A stretch of DNA of 64,000 nt from Sipunculus nudus. Lineage: Eukaryota > Annelida > Sipuncula > Golfingiida > Sipunculidae. Within the stretch, counting starts at the first letter, position 1. Each line of letters begins with the position of its first letter. The DNA is taken from the NCBI GenBank assembly GCA_026874595.1, contig CM049310.1:28755058-28819057 (forward strand), given 5' to 3'. Below are positions 50,101 to 61,660 of this stretch, piece by piece. A program made the position numbers and the translations under genes. Below the pieces are notes generated by a model that was not told the origin of the DNA, did no database searches, and saw nothing but the letters and a program-made list of their open reading frames with translations.

Positions 50101-53100
50101 TTAGTAGCCTGGTAGTCAAATGTAAATGCTTCAAGTGCATTTTTCCTTATTTTACAACAAACTTTAATGCTGAAATCAAGCAGGTGCATCAGAAAACTCT
50201 ATGTTGAAGTGTGTCCTCTGATGAAAACATGCACAGTTTACAGAAATCAATATGTGATAAAATATTAAAGCAGTATTTGTCAGAGATGTTCACACAAATT
50301 TGTCTACGGACACATGTTCTAAGTTTCAGAATCCTAGATATTTATAAATATCATTGATAGAGCCACATGAAGAAAAAGCATGTAGTCTATTGCTTAACTC
50401 CAAAAAACAGCTTGTATGATACAGAAAAATACCAGGACAGGCTGAGAAATAGTCTCAATATATAGTCATATTTATTGTAAAGATATATGTGTCTTGTGAC
50501 AACCTCTTGCACAATTGCTAGGTTTTTTTGGTAATCTATAACAACAAATAATTGCATTTGTATTTATGCTGGTGTCGCAGAAAAAAACCCATTTCAAACA
50601 GACAGCTGAGGTTGATTCTGTAACAGTATATATATATATGGTATTATTGTTTATCATGGCGCAGTGACAATTAATACGGTTTATGACATATGAGAGAAAA
50701 CCTTAAAGTATAATGATGGGCAGGGCAGGTGTATCGGAATAAATACCCTCTCCTTCACAAACAGTCCTTGAAGGAAGGACCCAGCAAATCAGTGTTCATC
50801 CCTACCCCTCTGAGATACTGTGCTATTCTTGTGACAAAAAGATAACCAGCGGTAAATGACATTATGAAACTGATACCATGTGTTGTTATGTGGTGCTGAT
50901 GTTTATGTTGTTGATCTTGGTGTGGTCCTCGGGGGAAGCTGGATTTCTTTATCACTACAAATGATATTCTACCAAGGTGGCTGTCTGTGTTATCTAGGTC
51001 TAGATGAATTGTCTTGTCAGCTTTGGTGCAAGTTAACTTTAACAAAAAACACAGGCAGTATGTTTCATAGTTTCAAGTTGAACAAATTTTTGTCTTCTCA
51101 TCACACAATAATTACAGGCATTTTGAGTGTGGTACTGCTGATTTGGCACCTCCAGATGTTTTGATTCTGATTTGTGGTGATCATTTACTATTCAGTATAA
51201 AACATGTAAAAAGTACTCAACAAACCCATCACAGCCCTTCAAGAAGATTAAGAAACTACCTTTTTTATGATTTTGTCATATGTATACCCCTCTATAAGAT
51301 ATGTTCAGGACTGTTCTTTGCAAAATTTATTAAAAAGAAATTAATCTATAAAAACAAAACTGATATGAAAAGCATAATACATTTGAAGGTGCTGTTGGCA
51401 CTTGTCTGTTCAAAATATTCATTTTGTCACACTGATAAACTGAAAAGACCAATAACTCTAACAGGTTGAGTTCAACACCAGAACAAATGTTACTGTGTAG
51501 ATCTGCTGCATTGTTCATGGTGACCAGGGGTGGTTCCTGAATTTAAGAAATGGGGGGGGGGGGGGGGGGGTCCAACCCAGTTTGACTTATGGAAAACCTA
51601 ACCAAAAAGGTCCCCAGGTCAGGAAAAGGAGGGGTGCAAAATTTTGTCTGAAACCCTTATAAAGGTTGCGGCGGATGAACCCCCCCCCCCCCCCCATCGA
51701 TCCGCGTCTGGTCTCTGATATGTGTTTATATTCAGTGGGGTTAACATCTAGCCCAAATCCCAAGGAGGAATAACTAAAAGGCTTACCACTTACCTGAGTT
51801 TATACTATAGAGTACTTAGCAGTTTCATAGAACTTATTCTTAAATCACACCATTAATCTTTATCATACTGTCAGCCAGAATAATGGATCTGTTTTGGAAT
51901 GTCATTTTGCACTTGATATGTTTAGCATATTCTTAACACTATCAGCGGTCATTCCTTACATATTAACAAGATCTTTTTCTTCAAGACCTCTGGGAGTTTA
52001 AAGATCATTCCTTATACCTTATGGACTTTTATATTCTCAGAGAAATTCAAGAATTATTCATTACAAATTAAAAGATACTGTACTTCAAGACCCCAGACAA
52101 CTTAGGAATCCTTCCTAAAACATTAGAGGACTCTGTGCTTTATATTCTCAGGAAAATTGAGGGTTATTCCTTACACATTAAAGGATACTGTTCTCAGGCA
52201 GTTCTGAGGTAGTTGTTTACATATTAAAGAAGTCTGTCCTTTACATTTTTAAAGAGTTCCTTCTTTGCAGCTTCTGGGAATCCTATCATATAGTCCATCT
52301 GTTTTGTGAAGATTGCAAGTCCATCATGCAATAAATATTTATCCTTTTCCATATTAGTATATAAGTATTTTAAAAAATTAAGAATGACTGAAGCTCAATA
52401 CCAAACATATATTCCTGATACTGTAAATATTAGTTGGGCTTTCTTTTTTTTTAAATAAGTTCTGAAACATACACTAGCATCATCTTACAATACGAAGATA
52501 CACCACTAATAATTAACTCCCCAAGTTTTGAATTGATTTTGTAGAATCATATGTGAATGAAGTTGACCATTACACCCCTGGTTGGAAGGGTTTCTAAAGA
52601 TTTTATTTTATCTCAACAGGTTCCAACCAGAACAGTGTTCAAGTGCACGTGGCCTGGCTGTAGCAAGGTTCATCTGAGCGTGGAGGCCATCGAGAAACAT
52701 GTCAGACAGGAGCATCTAGGGTATGTCATATAAAACCAGACTAAGTACTATCTACTACAGCTACAGCTCAAGGATTTCTGTTTCATCAATTGTAACTATT
52801 TCAGTTACATTTTAGTTTCTTTTTAGTTTAATTTGAATTAAAATGTTACATTTATGAAAATCCATAGCAGACTCCCCTGAATATCCACTTCAACTTCCCC
52901 TTGTTATCTGAGGGGCTGTAGGTCTAATTGCATACATCACAAGTTTTCCTTGAAATCTTGTAAAATACTTAAACTTGGATCGGTCCCAAAGAAATTGGTA
53001 TATTGTTATACTGTATCTTACTATATAATTTTCTTTTTCATTTGAAAATTTTTTTTTTTTTTTTGACATATAAAAGGTGTGGATACGACTTTCCTTGAAG

Positions 53101-54268
53101 TATAATAAGAGAACTTTTCTTCTGTTTAGGCCAAAAGACCCTGGTGAGGAGGACTTTTCTGACCATGAAGAAGAATTTTACTACACTGAGGAAGAAGTGA
53201 GCATCGAGAGCGTGACCCAGACATTTGCGGACATGTACACATCATCCCCTCCACAAGTCAATCACGTGGAGCCAACACGATTACTCATCACAGATCATGA
53301 CTACCAGAAAAAGGTGATGTACCAACAGAGTATTTCAGCTGTAATGTGGCCATTGTCCTTTTCTGTGACTAGGCCTAGGACTTTTAGTCTCAGGTTTTGA
53401 GTTTTTGGTCCTTGTATTAATTGTGGTGTAATTTTGGAATGTCAAGAATTTAAATTTTTGGATTTTTGTATCCCATATTATTGAAAAAAAAGAAAGATGA
53501 AAATGTGGAAGGTGCGCATGTCTGACAAATGTCATGTCTGTGAGTTTAGTTGAATCATAATGTATTTAAAACTGTCCTACCTACCTATTATCTTGGCACT
53601 AGGGGCGGTACATAAGGCCTTACCACAAAAGCTGTGTAGTTCATTAAAAATCTTTCATGCACATTGTATTCTCATTTCTTTATTCAGGGCCCAAAGACTT
53701 CACCACAAAACATCCCAAGAACATCCCAGGGATCTAGTGCTCGTACTGCTGCATCATACCCCATCCAAGTCAACATGCAGTTCGACCTTCCAAACCTTTC
53801 AAAGTCGTTGTCATGGCAACATCCAGAGGGAGCCTCATCATTTCCAGGCACATCACAGGTATTTAAAGCATTAGTATCATTTCAACTTTTGATTAAAATT
53901 GGAGGAGGTTACCACCACCAAAAAAATTTTTAATTTCTTCTTAACTTTTAAGGAAATTTGTATGATATGAAGGACAAGTGTCAAGAAAATTGATAATTAT
54001 GTCATTAGTTGCAGAGAAATATTACTGTTTACAGTGCATCTTTGATTTTCTTTTCTGACAGATGCGGTTAAATAAGCCACATGAAAAATTACATCAGCTG
54101 CACTCGCCCAAGACTCACTTTTTGTCATCCAGCCCCAAGACATCACCAGCACACAAGAAAGCTCGCAGTGACATTAAAAAATGCCGAAAAGTATATGGAA
54201 TGGAGAACAGGGACCTATGGTGCACACAGTGTAAATGGAAGAAAGCTTGCACACGATTCTTAGATTAG
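36868..54268 (+). CDS. ZNF395/ZNF704/SLC2A4RG-family C2H2 + C-clamp transcription factor
   Basis: Seven exons: 36868-37379, 39228-39385, 39798-39991, 52620-52720, 53130-53313, 53688-53858, 54062-54268. They total 1527 nt, or 508 residues plus TAG, in consistent phase. The N-terminus ([17 protein letters not shown]) and a Tudor-like stretch (YTVLFDDGY) match the family start. Residues 171-211 hold RRRR, an acidic run and the conserved [12 protein letters not shown]. The C2H2 finger is C297/C302/H315/H320 ([19 protein letters not shown]). [14 protein letters not shown] segment follows. The C-clamp is C481/C494/C497/C503, in [19 protein letters not shown] and ending ACTRFLD. In vertebrates these proteins bind GC-rich promoters in the nucleus and shuttle to the cytoplasm. 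Identity to one paralogue is not resolved; the gene may represent the pre-duplication ancestor. Confidence 0.9.
37380..39227 (+). other. Intron 1 of gene 3
   Basis: 1.85 kb of AT-rich sequence with two G runs (37820-37840 and about 38135-38145). The minus-strand frames at 38392-38610 and 38713-38910 have no motif. No further gene was seen. Confidence 0.6.
39228..39385 (+). CDS. Gene 3 exon 2: acidic segment and [12 protein letters not shown] motif
   Basis: The acceptor is gggatcag and the donor is CAGAG|gtcagt. It encodes [18 protein letters not shown], then [20 protein letters not shown]. The [12 protein letters not shown] block is nearly invariant in human ZNF395, which supports both the exon and the family call. 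Confidence 0.9.
39798..39991 (+). CDS. Gene 3 exon 3: Ser/Pro-rich linker
   Basis: The acceptor is tatttttag and the donor is GGA|gtaagt. It encodes [20 protein letters not shown] and ends [11 protein letters not shown]. The G-V-x-T-P-S-P-P-H-P element matches the family. It ends at phase 0, which joins directly to the zinc-finger exon. Confidence 0.85.
41480..41990. repeat. Degenerate dispersed repeat (about 160-170 bp units)
   Basis: Imperfectly repeated blocks include taataaggtcactaagctac and taatgaggtcagaggtcacc, then gataataaggtcaaaggtcacc-like forms, with recurring gtcgccacaat / gttgccgcaat and ttatcagaaa. Its 'aggtcaaaggtca' style is shared with 57000-57640. Class unidentified. Confidence 0.5.
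42788..42801 (+). promoter_or_regulatory. CTCF-like motif, full match
   Basis: CCAGCAGATGGCGC matches the CTCF core CCASYAGRKGGCRS at every position. It lies in the long third intron of gene 3. A 14-bp degenerate motif can arise by chance, but the cluster of similar sites in this window raises its likelihood. Confidence 0.5.
43233..43294 (+). other. Exon-like block in intron 3 of gene 3 (possible cryptic or poison exon)
   Basis: 62 bp bounded by cttctacag and TCCA|gtaagc, clearly GC-richer than its flanks. In the phase left by exon 3 it reads [20 protein letters not shown] without a stop. Because 62 is not a multiple of 3, inclusion would shift the zinc-finger exon into an early stop. It is not part of the main reading frame. 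Confidence 0.3.
44112..44165. repeat. (TA)n microsatellite next to a G run
   Basis: A (TG)n to (TA)n tract preceded by a G run near 44064-44080. The frames across it are not genes. Confidence 0.95.
45658..45689. repeat. Perfect 15-bp-arm palindrome
   Basis: atgcagtctggataa and ttatccagactgcat are exact inverted repeats separated by two bases (cc). Intronic. Confidence 0.9.
46481..46501. repeat. Poly-C tract
   Basis: An uninterrupted C run of about 20 bp; a second run lies at about 46630-46645. Minus-strand Gly-rich frames here are artefacts. Confidence 0.9.
48378..48412. repeat. (ATAAT)n pentanucleotide microsatellite
   Basis: About seven consecutive ATAAT units. Intronic. Confidence 0.9.
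48630..48900 (+). mobile_element. tRNA-derived SINE-like element
   Basis: An A-box-like TGGCACAGGACTC is followed at tRNA spacing by a B-box-like GAGTTCAAATCTC. A GC-richer body without a reading frame comes next (cggtcggccctgaccttggg, cccaggatccgcaggtgcat). It differs in base composition from the flanking intron. The 3' tail and target duplication are not resolved. Confidence 0.55.
49716..49940 (-). mobile_element. tRNA-related SINE fragment with duplicated 5' part
   Basis: On the minus strand a perfect A box TGGCCAAGTGG (49876-49866) is followed by a B-box-like TTTCGAACCC (about 49829-49819). A second diverged copy of the A-box half (TGGCCAAGTTG, 49920-49910) lies just upstream. No intact tRNA cloverleaf is apparent. 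Confidence 0.5.
51525..51710. mobile_element. Small GC-run MITE-like insertion
   Basis: It begins CAGGGGTGGTTCCTGAATTT and ends ATCGATCCGCGTCTG, with a G run and a C run near the ends. It resembles the insertions at 25234 and 29092. No clear target duplication. Confidence 0.35.
51950..52260. repeat. Degenerate tandem repeat
   Basis: Recurring attccttaca, tattctcag and taaaggatactgt blocks at irregular spacing of about 60-100 bp. Intronic, no function seen. Confidence 0.4.
52620..52720 (+). CDS. Gene 3 exon 4: C2H2 zinc finger
   Basis: The acceptor is tctcaacag and the donor is CTAGG|gtatgt. It encodes [20 protein letters not shown] and then [14 protein letters not shown], one classical C-x4-C-x12-H-x4-H finger. 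It ends at phase 2. A 12.6-kb intron precedes it. Confidence 0.92.
53130..53313 (+). CDS. Gene 3 exon 5: acidic FYYTE segment
   Basis: The acceptor is tctgtttag and the donor is AAAAAG|gtgatg. It encodes [20 protein letters not shown] and then [14 protein letters not shown]. The E-E-x-F-Y-Y-T-E motif after the finger is shared with the vertebrate family. Confidence 0.88.
53688..53858 (+). CDS. Gene 3 exon 6: low-complexity linker
   Basis: The acceptor is ctttattcag and the donor is TCACAG|gtattt; phase is 0-0. It encodes 57 residues rich in Ser, Pro and Gln ([20 protein letters not shown]). There is no recognised domain. Confidence 0.8.
54062..54268 (+). CDS. Gene 3 exon 7: C-clamp and stop
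   Basis: The acceptor is tttctgacag. It ends at TAG 54266-54268. It encodes a Ser/Pro/Lys-rich lead, then [20 protein letters not shown] and [10 protein letters not shown]. This C-clamp binds DNA in TCF and ZNF395-type proteins, and the ending ACxRFLD is identical in style to human ZNF395. Confidence 0.92.
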   Translation: MRLNKPHEKLHQLHSPKTHFLSSSPKTSPAHKKARSDIKKCRKVYGMENRDLWCTQCKWKKACTRFLD

Positions 54269-54438
54269 TGCAAGACATTCGAACCACCGGGGATCTGTTC
54301 ATTTTTACAAGGCATTTGATCATGTTGATGACAAAACTGATATTTCCTTTTAAGCTCATGCTTGATTAGAATAGTGTCACCGCATAAGTACTGAAAGGCT
54401 CATAGAGGTTATGGTGTGGTTCTGCCCAAACTTAGGTC

Positions 54439-54444
54439 AATAAA
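54439..54444 (+). terminator. Candidate polyadenylation signal of gene 3
   Basis: AATAAA lies 170 bp after the stop codon. It is the nearest hexamer to the stop, but longer 3' UTRs cannot be excluded. Confidence 0.4.
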
Positions 54445-55421
54445 ACATAAATCAGTATTAAATCTTTAATCTAATAGGGTAATATAGTTCGAGAAATCTG
54501 GTAAAGAGTTGGATTTTTGAATGTTTTCAAGTAAGCAGTGGCCTCAGATGGTTTTATTAGAATTTCAATGCATTATGCTAATGATCTCATAATTTAACAT
54601 TACCATAAGCTATTTACAAAGTCAGTTTGGGCTCTGCGGATGTAAAAGGGAAGTACCTTTTTATAAGATAGCTGTTCATCTGAGAAATCAAACAGAGACA
54701 AAGTGGATGTTATATACTGTATCAAACTCATGCAGCCTGTTGGGTGCTGTTTCTCTAATGAACCTGTATAGACCTGTGATTTAAACATTCAGCATCATGT
54801 TGTCAGTAAGCATCATAAAAAGTACAGTAATATGGGCATGAGGCAGATAACATGGTAACTATTAGGTGTGTATTTCATTGAATCCTGATTATGATTACTC
54901 CAGCTGATGATGTTACAGTTTTTTCTATGGTTGAAAAAGTATCTCTGTCTGACTGTCATTTTCTTCCAAAACTTCCTAAACACAAAAACCTTGCAAGGTG
55001 TGTTTTCCTATAAAGGTCCGGGTAAACTGTCATATTGTGATCCCTCAGGGATCTCATATATTTTTATACTGAATTCTGCAAATAAAAGGACTAAAAGGAT
55101 TATATCAAAATATTAGCTTAGATCTTGGGCTCACACTCCCATATATTATTTTAATGGTCTTAAACGACTTCAGCTTTCTGACTTTATCGATCAGATGACC
55201 TTTATTGTGCCTGGCTGAGTGCCATTGTATGGTAGTCAAGGTCACAGTATGTCTGACCATGCCAGTTCCTGTTTAGATCAAAACCACGAATGCAAAAGAA
55301 ACATATCACTGAAAGATATATGCATGATAGGTGGTATTTTTATATTTGGTCCACATATAACCACACTTTTGTATATCTGTCTTTGAATTCAACAGATGGC
55401 CAGGCCATCTTGTGTTGAGAC

Positions 55422-55668
55422 ATATTGTCTATTCTATGAAAATGTAAAAATGTTTGTTTATTGAGAATTTGCAAAATATATTGTCTGTTCTTTGAGAATG
55501 TACATGATGTATTGTTTGTTCTTTGAGAATGCACACAATATATTGTTTGTTCTTTGAGAATTTTCACAATATATTTTGTTCTTTCAGAATATACACAATA
55601 TATTGTTTGTTCTTTGAGAACCTACACAATATATTGTTTGTTCTTTGAGAATGTTGACATTATATCAG
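55422..55668. repeat. 31-bp tandem repeat
   Basis: About eight units of atattgtttgttctttgaga plus atgcacacaat, increasingly diverged toward the 5' side. The period is 31 bp in the best-conserved units. Confidence 0.85.
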
Positions 55669-56289
55669 ACATGTCAAGACACATTACAGTTTTGAATAGA
55701 TTCAGTTTAAGCTGTATTTCCATGTTTCATTTTTCATCTCAATCTTGACACTTCATCTCCTGGCTAAAATGCATCCATGTATTGTGAATTTGTCAAATTT
55801 TCTAGGTCTCTGCTATCATTTAGTAACTAGGAGCATTTTGTACATGGACCAGTATATGCACACATTTCCTGGATCATGTACCTTAGTTAAACTCTGGTTA
55901 TATTTATCAATTTAATCATGGTGCAGAACGCAGAGTCAGGCTGGTCTTGGCCAGAGAAGTGGTCATGAGGTTACTTTTGCCCAGTTACCCGGTTATTGTT
56001 AAAAAGTAGACCCAAAATATTGGCCAAAATTATTCTTTGATTGACAGGATTGACTAACAAGATTGTGATATCTTATCAAATCTTAGTATGTGTATATTTT
56101 ATTAAGTCTGCCTTGTATTTTGACACCATATACAAAATATGTGTAATGGATTATAATAAGTAAGGTTTCACCATCATCATCAGAGTTTACCTTGATTATT
56201 AAGAAAAAAAACTTATTTTATCAATATATCTATTTATTGAGATATGAATTATATAATAGTCTTTTGAATTCATGTTTTCAGGGGTTTTT

Positions 56290-57690
56290 TAGCTCAAGTG
56301 ACTGAAAGTCAACTAAGGTATAGGAATGGCCCTTTGTCCGTCCAGCAGTCTGGCCATCCAGCCATACGTTAGCATGGCACAACTCATAACTGCTAACCCT
56401 AGAAACTCGTTGCTGAATATCTAGGTAGGTTAATAAAAAATCTCCTTGTAAACATGAAATTAAGTCACTGCGACCTATATTCTCCTAACTATGGGGATCT
56501 TAAGTACCCTACAGAATAATTAAAAATATGATATAAATCCTCCAATGTCATGATAATTCATGCATGGATTGACATGAATCTTGCCTGAAATATTCACCAT
56601 GACTAGTTTCGTTGGTTCCTGAAAACTGGGAGCACCACCCGTATTTTTTTTAATTTTTAAAGATTTTTTGTTTTGTTTTTGAGACCATCAGATGATAGCA
56701 TTTATGTCAGTTTCTCAGCTGTTGTTTCATCCAGTGTCCTGAAACCAGTGTGTTTATTGATTATGATTGTTTTTTTTTAGTTCCTGAAGGCTGGTGGTGC
56801 AATCTGTATTTTTTCTATTTTTGGAGCATTTTTTCCCTTAGTTTTAAAACTGCCCAATTATATTGATACTATAAGATTCACAACTGCTGTTTCACCTATG
56901 TCCTTAAACCTTATGTGTTTATTAGGGCCCCGCTTGAATAAGAGGTTACCCTATATTAATCACCCTTTCCGTACGTCTGTTCTTTTTTCTCAATGTCCAT
57001 CAAATTTGTTTCCTGATGATAACTCCGGTTTGGATTGACATGTGGATTTCAAGCTTGACTTGTTTATGGCCCACCTCTAACACAAGAACTTTATTGATAT
57101 TGTCAAGGTCTCAGGACCCACTTATTTCGAAATATTGTGGTTGTATTTTAAGCCAAACTATCATCACAAATCTTTCATCTTCCAGACATTGCTCAACTGC
57201 CAATAGTGGAAGAAGCTTATGTATTTTGGGGTCACAAGGTCAAAGGTCAAGGTATCAGTTGCCATCTTTCCACATATTAGTTTCCAGATGATAACACCAG
57301 ATTTGATTGAAGTATTGGTTTCAGACTTGACTTAGATATGGCCCACCAAGAACGTAAGAACTCTGTTGATTCCAGGGTCACAGTATCAAAGGTCAATTTC
57401 ACTGGACCGACTTTCAAGATTGTGGATGCATTTTAAGCAAAATTTAATCTCAAACTTTCCGTCTCACACGTGGTGCACCTGCCAACAGGGGAAGTGTCTA
57501 TTTGATTTTGGGGTTGCTGGGTCAAAGGTCAAGGCCACGAGGCTTATCCATTCACAAATTAGTTTATTGATGATAACTCCAGTTTATTTAGACAGGTTGG
57601 CTTCAAACTGATTAGGTCACAGGTCCCATATTTTGAAAAAGCTCATAAATATATCCTTATAGACAAAATCAGCTGAGCTTCGAGACCCAT
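56290..57690. repeat. Dispersed repeat with GTCAAAGGTCA motifs
   Basis: Blocks of about 270 bp recur at about 57000, 57280 and 57560: gatgataac.ccag.tttgattgaca, ggcttcaa.cttgac.tag and ggtcacaaggtcaaaggtcaagg. The 5' part (56290-56480) starts agctcaagtgactgaaagtc. Unidentified family; frames inside are not genes. Confidence 0.55.
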
Positions 57691-58109
57691 GTGTCCCTAG
57701 TTTAACAAAACCGTTGTAAAAATTGACCCGTTAATGAAGCAGGAATAGGACTCATATTCATAGAGACATTTGTTTAAAAAATACTGATCTAAAATCTTAT
57801 TTTTATGCTCAGCAGTGCCTTAACTACAAGCTGTGCTTTTAAATCCATACTTATCTTCCATATAGTTCAGGATACAGGAACAAACGAGAGAGTTTAAGCT
57901 GTTACTTTAATTCATCATGTATATCAATTAAAACTACAGTGTAAGCTTAAAACAGATAACTCAAGTGACTCTTAATAAACTTGCACTGAAGTGTCAGCAA
58001 ACTTTAAAAAAATACTGAGAAATGCTGTGTTACCAGGGAGATAATATGAAGCATTTGAATTTCAGGATATTTTGTTATTTTGGAAAACAGATAAGTAGGA
58101 AATTATGTC

Positions 58110-58640
58110 ATAAGGAAAAAAAAATCAAAGAAATGGTGTAATTGAATAAAGAAAAGGCACTCAGCAATAGAGGTAGTGGGAATAATACAAGGTAACACAT
58201 ACAGAAAGCTGAAAAATACTGGAAAAGCCTTTGTGTGAGGGCAGCAACAGAATGTACTAAATTTCAAAATAATATATGAGAGGAAGACTGTGGAAAAAAC
58301 TTTGTGTAAAGCCAAGTTACTTGAGGAAATGTTGCCTGAGGACAACAGCAGAAAGTGGAAAAATAATGTATAATTAAGGGATAGACTCTTGAAAAACCTG
58401 GCATTAGGGCAGCAGCAGAGAGTTGGAAAAGAGTGTAGAAGCTAGGGGGAACACTGGAAAACAGAAACATTGTATTGTGTAATATAAAATGTGGGAAAAC
58501 ATCAGAAGTTGAGAGACAAAATATAGTTTGAAGACACTGGAAATTTGCAAACTACTGGAAAGTAGAAAAGACTGATGAAAATAGGAAAACAAGTTTCCCT
58601 GAAAACAGTAAAATATCAGGAAATGCTTGAAAGTGCATTA
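58110..58640. repeat. Degenerate purine-rich tandem repeat
   Basis: Imperfect recurrences of gcagcaacagaa..., ctggaaaa and gaaaactgtggaaaa at about 60-100 bp spacing. Minus-strand Phe/Ser-rich frames come from this purine bias. Confidence 0.4.
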
Positions 58641-59220
58641 AGAGAAACCAGTGGAAAGTACTGTCCATAAAATATCATAATCAGAAACCCAGGAAAGTTT
58701 TAAAATGTGTTTTTCCTTTTCAGAAATATCATCAGTGATTATTGTTATAGAAAATTAATGAAAAGAATGCATATTAAAAAAAATGTTGAGAAAGTTAGTG
58801 TGTTATGTTTGCTAAGGAGCATCTAGGAAGAGTCCTATTTTGTACAGTCTTTCAGAATTCTCAGGTAATATATTCCTACTTTTAAACAACAAAAAATTGA
58901 AGTACGGCCACTGCATGTATTTATGTAAATATAGTTGTAGAGTCATGTGGGGCAAGTAAATGTGTCTGTGCATTATCATCCTGCTTGAATGTTTATCATA
59001 TTTTCAAGTTGGCATTTCAATATATATTAGCACTTAGGGATGGTTGCTGATCACTTTGTGTCCAGTTTTTATCTTATAGAGCTTTACTCTTATTTATGGA
59101 ATATATTCTCGACTGTAGTAATACTGGTTATAGTTGGATGTGTATATATTGATGTGTGTAGTTCATGTTCATATATTATTCCCGATCAAACTATGTTGTA
59201 CAATAGCTTTATCACACTTG

Positions 59221-59228
59221 TACACACA

Positions 59229-59261
<33 letters not shown>

Positions 59262-59262
59262 T
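59221..59262. repeat. (CA)n microsatellite
   Basis: A nearly pure CA dinucleotide run of about 40 bp. Confidence 0.9.
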
Positions 59263-59579
59263 ATGACATAATGTAGAGAATATACTAAACATAAACACGT
59301 GACCCACTGACTGGTCTTCCATAAGGCAAAACAATGAATAAACACTTAATGTCATCATTCAAAGTTTAACACCACAAGAATTAAGTTTTCTTACAATTTT
59401 ACACGATAATTTCAGCTGATGGGTAGTGGCAAGTCTTAAATTATCCAAAATTTATCCACTTTTTGCCTAATAGAAATATGATCATTTTCACTTTCCCAGA
59501 CAGACCTGCAAATATTTCGTATGGCAAAAATATTTTACAGTTGCCAAAACTGTGGGACAAAATTATTCAAAACTCAGTA

Positions 59580-59735
59580 GTTTGCAGATATCTGGTTGGC
59601 TGCCAGATGGTGATGATTGACATTTGAATAGTTTCCTTAATATGATTGGCTGTCAGCTGACAATGATTGACATTCTATTAGTAAACAGTGGTCTGATTGG
59701 TTAACAGTTTGTGATGATTGACACCTCTGGCAGGT
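59580..59735. repeat. About 55-bp imperfect tandem repeat, three units
   Basis: Recurrent (ttgg)ctg.cag.tg...gatgattgacatt blocks at about 59595, 59645 and 59695. Confidence 0.55.
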
Positions 59736-60840
59736 GGGCCAGGATGCTGGCTGATGTGGTTGCCTCTTGCTGTGTTTTAAGGACACCAGTGCAGTTCCTT
59801 GTAACACTTGCTGCACAAGTGATGCAGCAGCTGTCTCTGAAACTGTGAAGGTGATTGTGGAGGTTGAAGCCAGCATGTACAGTGGGCGTGTCCTTTGTAA
59901 ATATCTTGCTAGTCATATATTATCCTGCAGTGTGAGTGTCCTACTTGCCAGTTTGCTTTATATTTATGGCTAAGTGATGCAGAGAAACAGGTATGATGCA
60001 GATTGGAAAATGGTCCTAAGATTTTGTTGCAATAAAATCTCTCTGTATGAGCAGCTCACCTGTAACAGAGCCTCATTATTCCAAACATTTGTCATGTTAG
60101 CCTTGACATTTGTACTCCCTGCTCTCTGAAACATTTGTGCTACTCAGAGTTGGGTTATCTCAGTTTTCAGTTATGTGCAGAAAATGGGGTCAAGATAAAA
60201 GTTAAATCCCTTAATTTTTGCCCAATACTTGATGGTTTTGCTTCCACCATTTCATTTTACAATTGCAATGATATTAACCATTGTTGATTGCTTAGCGACT
60301 AGCACATTTTAATAAATTCTTATGCAAAATGGTGGGCAAGATTTTTATAGGATTTATCTATAATTCAGTCAATCTGGTTCGTCCTCTTTCATAATTCCAC
60401 TCTTGTGTTAAGTCTAGAGAAAAATAGAATGTTCTTGTGTAGGTTACTTTATATTCTATTGCCTTGCAAAATAAATAAGGAAGTGAAGGTTTGAGAAGGG
60501 TTTTAAAGGTTTTATAGCTGACTATTAATATATATATATATAATCACATTTTATGTATTCTGCAGATTATTTTTAACACACACATTATATACTCAGAGAG
60601 AATATGAGTCTCTACCTCTCCATGTGAAACCAAGTGCAAAGTGATTATTAACGACAGCAATATGAAGATTTTACCGGAAATTCTGTAGATGGAAACTTGT
60701 AGCACAACTCCAAGAACTGAGTTCTTAATTATGTGATCAGTACATCAGACAATGTCAAATAAACCTCAGGGCAAAACTTTCATGGTCAGAAAGTTATCAC
60801 TCCATACAAATGGCTCAAATGCCTTAAATTTGCATGTAAA

Positions 60841-60841
<1 letters not shown>

Positions 60842-60911
<70 letters not shown>
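60842..60911. repeat. (TA)n microsatellite
   Basis: About 70 bp of pure TA. Confidence 0.95.
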
Positions 60912-60913
<2 letters not shown>

Positions 60914-61612
60914 GAATATGTGTATTATACATGTTTCTTATGTATATAGACATTTGTTTATATGAACCTGAAACATTTATGCATTAATACATATATTCAC
61001 AGATTCATTTATATATAATAGATGGACCAATGTGCCAGGTATTGACTCTTATTATATTTGTTAATGTTGTTAGGTGGGTGTACATATATTGCTTGTTTGG
61101 CTTGCACTGCCATCTGTATGCCTGTGGTAGTGGTGTGATGAAACACTGGAATAATGTTCTCTCTGATCCTAGAAACTCGTTATCATATTTGTGTATCAGT
61201 TGTGTATGATTCAAATCAGTCACTTTATATATCTTGTGATAGTTAGGTGCCAGTTGTAGCTTTGTGCAAGTGATAACATGTGAATGTAAATGCTTGTACT
61301 GTAGCCATGCGTTTGTATTGGTATGGTCTGTATCCATGTCACTGGATACAGTGTTCCATGGTTTCATTGATAAATGATCTAAAACGATTTCCTGGTATTC
61401 CCCTAGCATGAATGAACAGCTTCCCGTTATTGATTTTTTTTATTTATTTGTACACAAAATACAATCAGATACAGTTCATGATAAAATGTAATGTCTGTCA
61501 TTTTGTCAACCAAAGTGATTTATGTTGTCAAATGAGCCACATTACCCATAATTCCACATTTATACACCAAGCAGATTCACTGCTATATTTTCCCACACAA
61601 CCTGCCTCTCAG

Positions 61613-61613
<1 letters not shown>

Positions 61614-61646
<33 letters not shown>
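61614..61646. repeat. (CT)n to (CA)n microsatellite
   Basis: A pure CT run followed by ACACACACAC. Confidence 0.9.

Positions 61647-61660
<14 letters not shown>

Larger units (their letters stand above)
39992..52619 (+). other. Intron 3 of gene 3 (12.6 kb), no nested gene recognised
   Basis: It contains dispersed repeats, a full CTCF-like motif, a perfect palindrome (45658-45689), two tRNA-related SINE-like elements, microsatellites and a small MITE-like insertion, each listed separately. A short exon-like block lies at 43233-43294. The 113-residue frame at 44831-45172 has no motif. The rest is unremarkable AT-rich sequence. Confidence 0.6.

Noticed and set aside
61005-61409. 134-residue minus-strand frame
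   Set aside because: No recognisable domain, composition follows AT-rich background, and no splice or transposon motif. Likely chance.
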